A DNA stretch of 64,000 nucleotides from Dipteronia dyeriana (taxonomy: Eukaryota > Streptophyta > Magnoliopsida > Sapindales > Sapindaceae). Each line of letters starts with the position of its first letter. Position 1 is the stretch's first letter. The translations under genes and the position numbers were made by a program. Location: assembly GCA_032871835.1 (NCBI GenBank), contig CM065297.1:71721253-71785252 (forward strand). The letters are read 5' to 3'. Below, one piece after another: positions 23,225 through 33,585 of the stretch. The notes below the pieces were generated by a model, which saw only the letters and a list, made by a program, of their open reading frames with translations, ran no database searches and had not been told where the DNA came from.

Positions 23225-24434
23225 TTGTCCCATGGTTTTTATGCATTTTATTTTTCTATATTTGTATTTCTTTTGTTGTTTTGCAGGATTTTGTTGTCTT
23301 TCAAGTTGTTAAGATGATATCTTCTAAACCTTTCCTCTTTCTAATGACATTGGGGACAATGTCACGTTATGGTTGGGGGGAGGGGAAAGTTGATTCAATA
23401 ACTTTTGTTTTTCAAAAAAAAAAAAAAACTAACTTCTGACCATTTTTTTTTTGTAAAGATGGCCGAGTAAGGAGATCTTTTAGTTACTTTTGAGATGCAT
23501 CTTTGTAGTTCTAATGCATTTTGTTTCCCTCTCTTCTGACTATTCAAATTTATAAACTCTCCATTGTGATATCATTGACTAATCCTTTTGTTCATTAAGT
23601 CATCTTGAGAAATTTTTCAAAATATATTAGACACACACGCACATTGACACGTGATTATGTGCAGTAAATTGAGATTTTACGCTATTGAGTTCTGAAACAT
23701 CATTCAAGGGTAACAACTGAAGGCAGTGGTCTTATTTTAAATTTTATATAGTAATAATAATAATAATAATTTTGTGTGTTGTGACCAAAACTCTTACTTA
23801 GTAGTCGGGCCTCATGCCTCAGTAAGCATAAAGTGTTCACATAAAACGGTGGATTCTGGATAAGAATAAAGTGCAGTTCTGTAGCCTCTTTAACTCGAGC
23901 AATTAAGTCCGAGGGGTGCTTTAACACCTAATGCCCTAAGACACACTGGTTTGGGAGTCATTGACCCAAAGCTCGTTACACGGGTTAAAGAGAAAGCTAA
24001 AGGGAATTGTACTAAAAAAAAACATCTGCAATCCGAGTAATTAAGCCCGTTGGAGTGTTTTAAAACTTAATGCCGTAAAGCCAACTGGTTTGGGAGTCAT
24101 TGGCCTAAAGCTCGCTACATGGATTAAAGATGGAATGTTTGTTTCCAATTTTGTTGTATTAAAAAAATGAATAAAATTGCTGCCTAAGGAAAAAGCCTTG
24201 GTCAGATTTTGGAATGAAAATGTTGTTTGATTTCATATAAAAGTTATCATGTTGATCTTTATTGAGCACAAGAAAGTTTGATTGATAACTCAATTGATGA
24301 CTGGTTGTCAAAGGGGGAGAAAAGAGGTATGGGAGAGCTTGTCTATTTTGTAGTTTAGAGATTTGAATTTGAGTTTTTACTATTTTCGCTATAATTGCTA
24401 GGGACTAGCAATAAGCTGGTTGGGGGGGGGGGTG
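23225..24434 (+). mobile_element. G-a 3' non-coding region and polypurine tract
   Basis: Non-coding. It includes ACATTGGGGACAATGTC (about 23349), a phrase common before the 3' LTR of Athila-type elements, an (ATA)n run at 23751-23770, the block shared with G1, and a G-rich polypurine tract (24421-24432) immediately before the LTR. Confidence 0.75.
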
Positions 24435-25483
24435 TGATTAACACTGAAAATTGTATGTTTACTAAGGGGTAATATCATCATTTTACACTTCCAATATGAT
24501 TAATTCCCCAATTTAGATAAAATTTCGTTCGTTCGCTTAAATAAATGTGTTGTGTAGTAATCAGTTTATTTTTCTTTGTATTTCAGAGGTAATTCGTTCA
24601 ATTCAGAATTATAGAGAAGTCATATGGCAAAACAAACATCGTTTTCAAGTTAAGAATGTCAAAAAACCTTAAGAAGACCACGAAGGGCATTTTCGCAATT
24701 TTGACAATTCACTGTTCACAATTGACTTTCACTGTTCACAATTGACTTTTACTGTTCATAGTTGACTTTCACTATTTACTCACGATGCGTTACTGTTTAC
24801 TCTAGGATGCATTACTGTTCCCTCATGGATGGGTTACTGTTCACTGATGACGTGGTGAAATCTGGATGCTCCATTCTAAATTCATCCGATGGTCAATTTT
24901 AATCCGTATTTTATATAAATAGGGGCCTCTCCCCCCTAATATTCATGTTCTGAATCTAAATCTGATGTTAGATTTATGAAATTCTCTCTCTTTTGTTCTC
25001 AAGTTCTCAGTTTAAATAAAATAGTTGTTTTTAGTTAATTTATGTCTGTCTAATTTTATATAGCTGAGGCCAAAGGTGATACTGTTGGTATAGAAAATAT
25101 AATCCAATTATGGTAAGTTTATTATTTTTATGCTTTCTCTCCTCTGAACTTTGTGGAGTTTTTGACTCACTGTAGATAGACAGATATTGTCTAGCACAGT
25201 GGGTACTTTTACCCATATCTATCAGAGAGTGGTTTATCCCCTATAATCTTTGTGGAGTTTTGACTCACTGTAGATAGACTGATGTTGTCTAGCACAGTGT
25301 GTACTTTTACCCACATCTATGAGAGAGTGGTCAGTGGAGTGGAATACCATCCCATTAATCTGGACTAAATATTAATAATTGGATCATATTCGAATTACCA
25401 ACAGTGGATCCTTAGCCCCAGTTTTAATTTTAATTGATTTACATTTTATGACAAGCTTAGTAGTTAATTTAGATAATTATAAA
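24435..25483 (+). mobile_element. G-a 3' LTR, truncated at its 3' end
   Basis: Starts TGATTAACACTG and runs to the GATAATTA stretch at 25483, where about 95 bp of LTR end are missing. It joins an inverted LTR piece there. Two 99-bp units and a TATA box (24914) are present. Confidence 0.85.
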
Positions 25484-25740
25484 AATACCCTTCATGGTCT
25501 TCCTAAAGTTTATTGACATTTGAAACTTGAAAACGATGTTTGTTTTGCCATCTGACTTCTCCATGATTCTGAATTGATCGAATTACCTCTGAAATACAAA
25601 GAAAAACACACTGATTACAACACAACACATTTATTTAAGCGAACAAACGAAATAATGTCTAAATTGGGGAATTAATCATATTGGAAGTGTAAAATGATGA
25701 TATTATACCTTAGTAAACATACATTTTTCAGTGTTAATCA
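25484..25740 (-). mobile_element. G-b LTR, first 257 bp, inverted
   Basis: Reverse complement of the LTR start, ending in TGTTAATCA. It lies tail to tail with the G-a LTR and marks an inversion breakpoint. Confidence 0.88.
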
Positions 25741-26960
25741 CCCCCCCCCCCCTCCCAACCAGCTTATTGCTAGTCCCTAGCAATTAAAGCGAAAATAATA
25801 AAAACTCAAATTCAAATCTCCACACTACCAAATAGACAAACTCTCCTATACCTCTTTTCTCACCCTTTGGCAACCAGTCATCAATTGAGTTATCAATCAA
25901 ACTTTCTTATGCTCAATAAAGATCAACACGATAACTATGAGATTCAATTGAAATCAAACAACATTTTCATTCCGAAATCTCACCAGAGCTTTTTCCTTAG
26001 GCAGCAGTTTCATTCTTTATTTTCTTTTTTTAATACAAAAAAATTGGAAAAATATTCCATCTTTAATCCATGTAGCGAGCTTTAGGCCAATGACTCCCAA
26101 ACCAGTTGGCTTTAGGGCATTAAGTGTTAAAACACTCCTACGGGCTTAATTACTTGGATTGCAAATGTTTTTTTTAAGTACAATTCCCTTAAGCTTTCTC
26201 TTTAACCCATATAACAAGCTTTGGGTCAATAACTCCCAAACCAGTTGGTCTTAGGGCATTAGGTGTTAAAGCACCCCTCTGACTTAATTGCTCGAGTTAA
26301 AGAGGCTATGGAATTGCACTTTATTCTTATCCAGACTCCACCGTTTTACGCCAACACTCTATGCTTACGAAGACATGAGGCTTGGCTACTAAGTAAGAGT
26401 TTTGGTCATAACACACAAAATTATTATTATTATTATTATTATATAAATTTTTAAACAAGACCACTGCCTTCGGTTGTTACCCTTAAATGATGTTTCAGAA
26501 CTCAATATCGCAAAATCTTAACTTACTGGACATAATCAAGTGTCAATGTGCATGTGTGTCTAGAATAGTTCGAAAAATTTCTCAAGATGACGTAATGAAC
26601 AAAAGGATTAGTCAATGATATCACAATGGAGAGTTTATAAATTTGAATAGTCAGAAGAGAGGAAAAAAATTGTTTTAGAACTACAAAGATGCGTCTCAGA
26701 AGTATCTAAAAGATCTCCTTATTCGACCATATTTACAAAAAAATGGTCAAAAGTTAGTTTTTTTTTTTTTGAAAAATAAAAGTTATTGAATCAACTATCC
26801 CCTCCCCCCAACCAGAATGATACATTGTCCCCAATGTCTTTAGAAAGAGTTAAGGTTTAGAAGATATCACCTGAACAACTTGAAAGACAACAAAATCCTG
26901 TAAAACAACAAAAGAAATACAAAATAAAGGAAAATAAAATGCATAAAAACCATGGGACAA
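25741..26960 (-). mobile_element. G-b polypurine tract and 3' non-coding region, inverted
   Basis: A C run at 25741-25752 is the polypurine tract of the minus-strand element. The block to 26420 matches G1 in reverse, an (ATT)n run lies at 26418-26442, and ACATTGTCCCCAATGT stands near 26822. No coding sequence is seen until the LOG stop codon at 26961. Confidence 0.8.
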
Positions 26961-27600
26961 TCACAAACTGAGATTCAGATCAATTCTGTGTTTCTTGTTC
27001 TCTTCATCAGTGGACCAATCAAATTTGGAGGTTGAAGGATCTGGCACATAATTGAAAGCTTGTAACTGGTCAATTAGCTCATGAGGACTTGAAGTAGATA
27101 TAAAGGTTTTCGGATTGAAGATGGAATGTAATAATTTTTCTGAGCATGATCAAGAAATGAAAGCAAACCATTATAAAATTTATTAACATTCAACAAACCG
27201 ATGGTTTCTCATGGATGTGTAGTTGCGCCCAGGATGCCATTGTAAAGGTTCCAAAACCACCTGGCAAAGCTATAAACGCATCAGCATGATGTAACATAGC
27301 AGTCAATCTTTCAGGCATACCTGAAACAACTAGCTCTTCGTCGTTTGTCTTTCCGATGATGTCAACTGCGGCCATAGGTTTTGGGACAATACCCAGAACT
27401 TGACTACCTCCGTCTCTTGCAGCTCGTGAAACACACCCCATTAATCCCTAGTTACCTCCTTCATACACTAGGTGTATTTTTCGCTCAGCCAAAACCTTAC
27501 CAAGATGAGTTGCAGCATCAACAAACTCTCTGTATTTCCCATAATTGGTGCCACCAAACACACAAATGTTTGTGAATCGTTTAGTTGAAGGTGACGCCAT
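26961..27600 (-). pseudogene. LOG-like: Captured LOG-type gene (cytokinin riboside 5'-monophosphate phosphoribohydrolase), broken
   Basis: LOG enzymes release active cytokinin bases from their nucleotides in the cytosol. The copy spans the whole gene: ATG at 27600, RFTNICVFGGTNYGK (residues 8-22), GLMG after a TAG at codon 51, MPERLTAML (95-103), PGGFGT (113-118), WAQLHIHEKP, then GLLNVNKFYNGLLSFLDHA and PHELIDQLQAF in shifted frames, and a C-terminus RIDLNLSL with TGA at 26961. Its 640 bp would encode about 213 residues, close to the normal length. The acidic residues after PGGxGT are lost through a small deletion, and the lysine normally after R98 is leucine. One stop and two frameshifts inactivate it. 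No introns are present, although plant LOG genes normally have several. Confidence 0.87.
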
Positions 27601-27670
27601 TAATGCACTCTCTGAATTTTTCTTTTGAATGTATATGAGTGCTTGAAGCAAAAAGGAAAACAAATGCTTG

Positions 27671-27678
27671 TATTTATA
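27671..27678 (-). promoter_or_regulatory. Possible TATA box of the captured LOG gene
   Basis: TATAAATA on the minus strand, 71 bases before the ATG. A start about 30 bases downstream would leave a leader of about 40 bases that reads CAAGCACTCATATACATTC and on to the ATG. It may be the original core promoter, or it may have arisen by chance in AT-rich DNA. Confidence 0.4.
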
Positions 27679-27836
27679 GATCCTGAAAAGGTAACACAAT
27701 GATACACCTATATGTATAGGGTGGCGTATTTGTCAATGATATTAGATCCAAATGGTTCAAAAATCAAAAGTAAACACAATAATTACAAAAGACATTAAAT
27801 GCGGAAGGAAAAAAGATAATAAAAAGAAAAGGATAT

Positions 27837-28462
27837 TTATTGGTAGTTGTGATTACAGCTTACATCTTCCTCTTGTTTTACGTCCAGAAATGGCTTCAAC
27901 GCCCTCTATAGGTCGGGAATATGCTTCCCATCCAATTTTCTTATAAATTGGCAAACATGGTCTTTTAAAGTCAGATTCCCAAGACTATATTGTGCATGTT
28001 CTTTTTGAAATTGTGGTCATAATCGGTCAATTGCCATTTGCACATATCCACTAGGATGTGCATCAAGAGTCGTTAGGATATTATCTAGTGACTCCCTACG
28101 CAAACCATACCTAATGAATAAAATTTTATCTTCCCGATTATTAGACACCATTCTTAAAGAACGACAACGTGTGTTGCAAGTTGTACGTGCACATTTGTGA
28201 CAAGTAACCCCTAACTTCTTAGCTCTTTGTTTTTTTTTTTTGCAAGGTTACTTCTTCCAAAACCAGACATGTAAGATATAAATGAATCAGCAGACTCACC
28301 TGCTAGACGTACCTTAGCTTCGATCAACCAGCGAATTTCAACAAGAATGTTGTTTATCATCAGTAAGCATAATCTTTCGGAACATGCTTTGTAAATGTTT
28401 TTCAGAGCACTTTGGGGCAACGATGGAAATTTTTTTCGTAGATTTGTGAAAATTTCGTCCAT
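27837..28462 (-). pseudogene. ORF X, unrecognised cargo gene of family G
   Basis: About 208 codons from ATG 28462 to TAA 27837. The order is MDEIFTNLRKKFPSLPQSAL, a helical region, SFISYMSGFGRSNLAKK, a cysteine-rich segment GVTCHKCARTTCNTRCRSL (about 28200-28145), then SLDNILTTLDAHPSGYVQM and a C-terminus with LGNLTLKDHVCQFIRKLDG and EDVSCNHNYQ. A frameshift lies at an A-run near 28241-28251, and there are two in-frame stops near 28012 and 27897. The beginning is faintly like a CUE domain (FP...L). I do not recognise the family. It lies between integrase and the LOG copy, where Athila-type elements carry an env-like gene, but I see no membrane segments. Confidence 0.55.
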
Positions 28463-28584
28463 GCCTTGTTTTGGGGATAAGTTATTTGGGAAACCTAATT
28501 AAACTGACTTGAATTGTCACGAAGTACCGTTATCCGCCACTTAACCGGGGTTATATATCAAAACACACCAAACAAAAATTGAAC

Positions 28585-29628
28585 CTAGAAATTAATCCTG
28601 CAAAAATTCAAAACGTAAAAGCGAACAAAAACAAAAATAATAATTGCAAACACATATAAATTCAAAAGCAAAAGATTTGTTAACTCACCTTTGTAACAAG
28701 GGTCAAAAAAGACAGCAGAGTCTTTTTGAAAATCTGTATTTTCTAAGAATGGTTTCACACGTTGTCCATTTACTTTAAACATATTACCATTCCTAGGATT
28801 CTCAATGTCAAGGGCACCATATGGATACACGTGTTTCACAACAAATGGACCACTCCATTTCGATTTCAATTTACCAGGAAATAAATGAAGTCGAGAATTA
28901 TAAAGCAAAACCTTTTGACCAACTTCAAATGATCTTCTTAAAATTCGTCTGTCATGAAAGGTTTTAGATTTTTCTTTAAGAATTTTTGCATTTTCATATG
29001 CATCATTTCTTAATTCTTCAAGTTCATTTAATTGCAACTTGCGCAATTCACCTGCATCATTTAGGTTAGAATTGAAAGCTTTAATGGCCCAATATGCTTT
29101 TTTCTCATGTTCAATAAGTAAGTGGCAAGGTTTTCCATAAACTAAACGATAAGGAGACATACCCAAAGATGTATTGAATGCAGTGCGGTAAGCCCAAAGT
29201 GCATCATTTAGTCTAAGAGACCAACCTTTTCGATCATGGTTAACCATTTTTTACAAGATATGTTTTATCTCCCTATTTGCTAACTCAACTTGACCACTTG
29301 TTTGAGGGTGGTATGGTGTGGCAATTTTGTGCGTGACTCCATATTTCTTCATTAAAGACTCAAAATGTTTGTTACAAAAGTGTTTGCCTCCATCACTGAT
29401 AATGGCTCGAGGGATTCCAGATCGACTCAAAAGATTTTCCTTTAAAAACTTAATAACTGTTTTGTGATCATTATTTCGACAAGGAATTGCCTCAACCCAT
29501 TTTGACACATAATCAATGGCAACTAAAATGTACAAAAATCCAAATGACGGTGGAAATTGACCCATAAAATCAATTCCCCAACAATAAAATATTTCAATGA
29601 CAAGAATGAGGTTTAAAGGCACCATGTT
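28585..29628 (-). pseudogene. G-b integrase, Athila-like gypsy
   Basis: The DDE integrase that inserts element [13 protein letters not shown] (about 29565) carries the first Asp, ISDGGKHF (about 29405) the second, and [12 protein letters not shown] (about 29290-29255) the Glu. [22 protein letters not shown] and [19 protein letters not shown] with YGALDIENP follow, typical of plant gypsy integrases of the Athila group. One TAA at 29248 splits it between IKHIL and KMVNHD. The product ends in a hydrophobic tail before 28585. The zinc-binding N-terminus and all of RT and gag are missing, cut off at about 29628. Confidence 0.9.
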
Positions 29629-29946
29629 TTGTATAAATACTCACTGTGCTAGACAATATCTATCTAGCACAATGAGTATTTTACCCACATCTATTAGAGA
29701 GTGGTTAGTGGAGTGGAATATCATCTCATTAATCTGGACTAAATATTTATAATTGGATCATATTCGAATTACCAACAATGGATGTGGGTAAAAGTACTCA
29801 CTTTGCTAGACAATATTTGTCTATCTACAGTGAGTCAAAAACTCCACAAAGATCAGAGGGGGTAAACCACTCTCTGATAGATATGGGTAAAAGTACTCAC
29901 TGTGCTAGACAATATCTGTCTATCTACAGTGAGTCAAAAACTCCAT
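29629..29946. repeat. Scrambled LTR repeat units in both orientations
   Basis: A plus-strand LTR piece (about 29640-29780, from TATAAATACTCACTGTG to TTACCAACAATGGATG) is joined to two minus-strand 99-bp units (about 29781-29946). This is a junction between G-b and G-c, probably made by recombination between LTR repeats. Confidence 0.8.
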
Positions 29947-29984
29947 GAAGGACATACACTTTTCTATCTTCTTTGTTCTTATTT

Positions 29985-30002
29985 TGGCGTCGTTGCCGGG
30001 GA
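29985..30002 (+). promoter_or_regulatory. G-c primer binding site, tRNA-Asp
   Basis: TGGCGTCGTTGCCGGGGA matches the complement of the plant tRNA-Asp 3' end at 17 of 18 bases. The 5' LTR expected before it is replaced by the scrambled repeats. Confidence 0.88.
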
Positions 30003-30465
30003 GGTAAGTCCGCCTTTTCTTTGTAGAAGTAATTTATTTTTAATTTTATTTTAGTTTTACTGTTTTTTTTTTATTTCTTCTTTGTTATTATTTTATATTC
30101 AATTTAGCATCACTCATCTCAATCATGAACTTCATCCATTTTGAAAAGAAAAAAAAACACTTGTTATCTTTAATCACATTTTTGCATTTTAGTCCTTTAA
30201 CTTTTTTTATTTGCATTTTTAGTTTAGATCTATTTCGTATTTGCATATAGGTCATTTTATTTTTTATTTTTGTATATCAGTCCTTGTAATTATCACATTT
30301 TCACTTTTGTCCTTATATTTTTAATTATTTACACTTATACCCCAATACTTGTACATATTTGCATTTACACCCCTAGAATTTTGCATCTTGTTATTTTTAT
30401 CACTTTTTCTTTTATTTTCTTTATTTATTATGTATTTCACCTCCATGAACCCCCATTAAATTTGC

Positions 30466-30740
30466 ATGAGATATCGGTCTCAAACATCTAGTGGTAGATT
30501 AATTAGGAGATCTCAATCACCCACATTCATTAACAACATGGCTGAAAACCCACTTAGACATCCAGCAAGAAACCAAGCTAAAAACATGCACAATATAGTC
30601 TTGGGAATCTGACTTTAAAAGACCATGTTTTCCAATTGATAAGAAAATTGGATGGGAAGCATATCCCCGACCCATAGAGGCCGTTGAAGCCGTTGCTGGA
30701 CGTAAAACCAGAGGAAGATGTGAGCCACAATTACAACTAC
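30466..30740 (+). pseudogene. G-c: gag start fused to the end of ORF X
   Basis: ATG at 30466 opens MRYRSQTSSGRLIRRSQSP. After NNMAENPLRHPARNQ the sequence passes into the end of ORF X through the same junction as in G-a. Stops follow at once in this frame, so only about 45 gag codons remain. Confidence 0.7.
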
Positions 30741-30824
30741 CAGTAAATATCCTTTTATTTTTATTATCTTTTTCCTTCCGCATTTAAAGTCTTTTGTAAT
30801 TATTGTTGTTTACTTTTGATTTTT

Positions 30825-30869
30825 GAAGAAAACAAGTAATGCAGGATCGATCTGAATCTCAGTTTGTGA
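30825..30869 (+). pseudogene. G-c: last codons of the captured LOG gene
   Basis: Same deletion junction as in G-a, with the final codons RIDLNLSL and TGA preserved. Confidence 0.75.
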
Positions 30870-32082
30870 TTGTCCCATTGTTTTTATGCATTTTATTTTT
30901 CCATATTTTGTATTTCTTTTGTTGTTTTGCAGGATTTTGTTGTCTTTCAAGTTGTTCAGGTGATATCTTCTAAACCTTACCTCTTTCTAATGACATTGGG
31001 GACAATGTCTCGTTCTGGTTGGGGGAAGGGGATTAGTTGATTCAATAATTTTAGTTTTTTTTTTTTAAAAAAAAACTAACTTTTGACCAATTTTTTTGTA
31101 AAGATGGCCGAGTAAGGAGATCTTTTAGATACTTCTGAAACACATCTTTGTAGTTATGTTGCATTTTTTTTCTTCTCTTCTGACTATTCAAATTTATAAA
31201 CTCTTCATTGTGATATCATTGACTAATCCTTTTGTTCTTTAAGTTATCTTGAGAAATTTTTCGAACTATTCTAGAAACACACGCACATTGACACGTGATT
31301 ATGTGCAGTAAGTTGAGATTTTGCGCTATTGAGTTCTGAAACATCATTCAAGTTTAACAACCGAAGGCAGTGGTCTTGTTTAAAAATTTATATAGTAATA
31401 ATAATAATAATAATTTTGTGTGTTGTGACCAAAACTCTTACTTAGTAGCCAGGGCTCATGCCTTAGTCTTAGTAAGCATAGAGTGATTGCAAAAAATGGT
31501 GGAGTCTGGATAAGAATAAAGTGTAGTTCTGTAGCCTCTTTAACTCGAGCAATTAAGTCCACGGGATGCTTTAACACCTAATGCCCTAAGACCAACTGGT
31601 TTGGGAGTCATTGACCCAAAGCTCATTACACGGGTTAAATAGAAAGCTTAAGGGAATTGTACTAAAAAAAACATCTGCAATCCGAGTAATTAAGCCCGTA
31701 GGAGTGTTTTAACATTTAATGCCCTAAAGCCAACTGGTTTGGGAGTCATTGGCCTAAAGCTCGCTACATGGATTAAAGATGAAATGTTTGTTTCCAATTT
31801 TGTTGTATTAAAAAAAAAAAAACTGTTGCCTAAGGAAAAAGCCCTGGTGAGATTTCAGAATGAAAATGTTGTTTGATTTCAATTGAATCTCATAGTTATC
31901 GTGTTGATCTTTATTGAGCACAAGAAAGTTTGATTGATAACTCAATTGATGACTGGTTATCAAAGGGTGATAAAAGAGATATGAGAGAGTTTGTCTATTT
32001 GGTAGTTTAGAGATTTGAATTTGAGTTTTTACTATTTTCGCTTTAATTGCTAGGGACTAGCAATAAACTGGTTGGGGGGGTG
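30870..32082 (+). mobile_element. G-c 3' non-coding region and polypurine tract
   Basis: Equivalent to 23225-24434, with (ATA)n at 31393-31413 and the purine tract GGTTGGGGGGG before the LTR. No genes. Confidence 0.75.
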
Positions 32083-33229
32083 TGATTAACACTGAAAAGT
32101 GTATGTTTACTGAGGGATACTATCATCATTTTACACTTTCAATATGATTAATTCCCCAATTTAGACATAATTTCGTTCGTTCGCTTAAATAAATGTGTTA
32201 TGTAGTAATCAGTTTATTTTTCTTTGTATTTCATAGGTAATTCAATCAATTCATAATTATAGAGAAGTCAGATGGCAAAACAAACATCATTTTCAAGTTT
32301 AGAACGTCAAAAAACCTTAAGAAGACCACGAAGGACATTTTCATAATTTTAACTATTCACTGTTCAGAGTTAACTTTCACTGTTTACAGTTGACTTTAAC
32401 TGTTCACTCACTGATGTGTTACTGTTCACTCATGGATGCGTTACTGTTCACTCATTGATGGGTTACTGTTCATTGTTACTGTTTACTAATGACGTGGCAA
32501 AATCTGGATGCTCCATTCTAAATTCATCCGATGGTCAATTTTCATCCGTATTTTGTATAAATAAGGGGTCTCCCCCCTAATTTTGATGTTCTAAATCCAA
32601 ATCTGATGTTAGATTTGTGAAATTCTCTCTATTTTGTTCTCAAATTCTCAGTTTAAATAAAATAGTTGTTTTCTAGTTAATTTATGTCTGGCTAATTTTA
32701 TTTAGCTGGGGCCAAAGGTGATACTGTTGGTATGGAAAATATGATCCAATTATGGTAAGTTTATTATTTTTATGATTTCTCCCCTCTGATTGTTGTGGAT
32801 TTTTTGACTCATTGTAGATAGACAGATATTGTCCAGCACAGTGGGTACTTTTACCCATATCTATCAGAGAGTGGTTTATCCCCTCTAATCTTTGTGGAGT
32901 TTTGACTCACTGTAGATATACTGATGTTGTCTAGCACAATGAGTACTTTTACCCACATCTATCAGAGAGTGGTCAGTGGAGTGGAATACCATCCCATTAA
33001 TCTGGACTAAATATTAATTATTTGATCATATTTGGATTACCAACAGTGGATCCCTTAGCCCCAGTATTAATTTTAATTGATTTACATTTTTATAACAAGC
33101 TTAGTAATTAATCTATATAATTAATTCTACAAGGACAAGTGAACAACCTCCCTGTGGTTCGACCTGGTCTTACCGATTAATTTATTACTTTGATATTCTT
33201 ATACTTGAGAGTATGAACACTTTTTTAGC
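32083..33229 (+). mobile_element. G-c 3' LTR, lacking its last bases
   Basis: Starts TGATTAACACTG after the purine tract. TATA box at 32556 and two 99-bp units. It stops at TTTTTTAGC, about nine bases before the expected GACGTGTCA end. Confidence 0.88.
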
Positions 33230-33245
33230 ATCTGTCTATGTATAA

Positions 33246-33580
33246 AGACTCACTGTAGATAGACAGATGTTGTCTAGCACAGTGAGTACTTTTACCCACA
33301 TCTATCAGAGAGTGGTCAGTGAAGTGGAATACCATCCCATTAATCTAGACTAAATATTAATTATTGGATCATATTCGAATTACCAACAGTGGATCCCTTA
33401 GCCCCAGTATTAATTTTATTTGATTTACATTTTTATAACAAGCTTAGTAATTAATCTAGATAATTAATTCTACAAGGACAAGTGAACAACCTCTTTGTGG
33501 TTCGACCCGGTCTTACCGGTTAATTTATTACTTTGACACTCTTATACTTGAGAGTATGAACACTTCTTTAGGACGTGTCA
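33246..33580 (+). mobile_element. Extra partial family G LTR (last 335 bp)
   Basis: Begins inside the 99-bp unit (GACTCACTGTAGATAGACAG) and runs to GGACGTGTCA, directly followed by the TTGTA target duplication. The end of the LTR is thus duplicated in tandem. Confidence 0.88.
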
Positions 33581-33585
33581 TTGTA

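Larger units (their letters stand above)
21221..33580. mobile_element. Compound family G gypsy (Athila-like) insertion, 12.36 kb
   Basis: Flanked by TTGTA on both sides and bounded by LTR ends TGATTAACACTG (21221) and GGACGTGTCA (33580). Inside are a plus-strand deletion derivative G-a (21221-25483), a minus-strand segment G-b (25484-29628) that carries integrase, ORF X and a LOG gene copy, a scrambled piece of LTR repeats (29629-29946), a second plus-strand derivative G-c (29947-33229) and an extra partial LTR (33246-33580). The host copia C2 sequence resumes cleanly at 33586. One insertion followed by inversion and recombination between related copies would explain it. Confidence 0.85.

Noticed and set aside
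26961..27600. LOG copy as a functional host gene
   Set aside because: It has a stop at codon 51, two frameshifts and lost residues after PGGxGT, and lies inside an element.
28585..28690. Hydrophobic tail after integrase as an env membrane segment
   Set aside because: It is a short AT-rich extension of the integrase frame with no signal peptide or env-like context.
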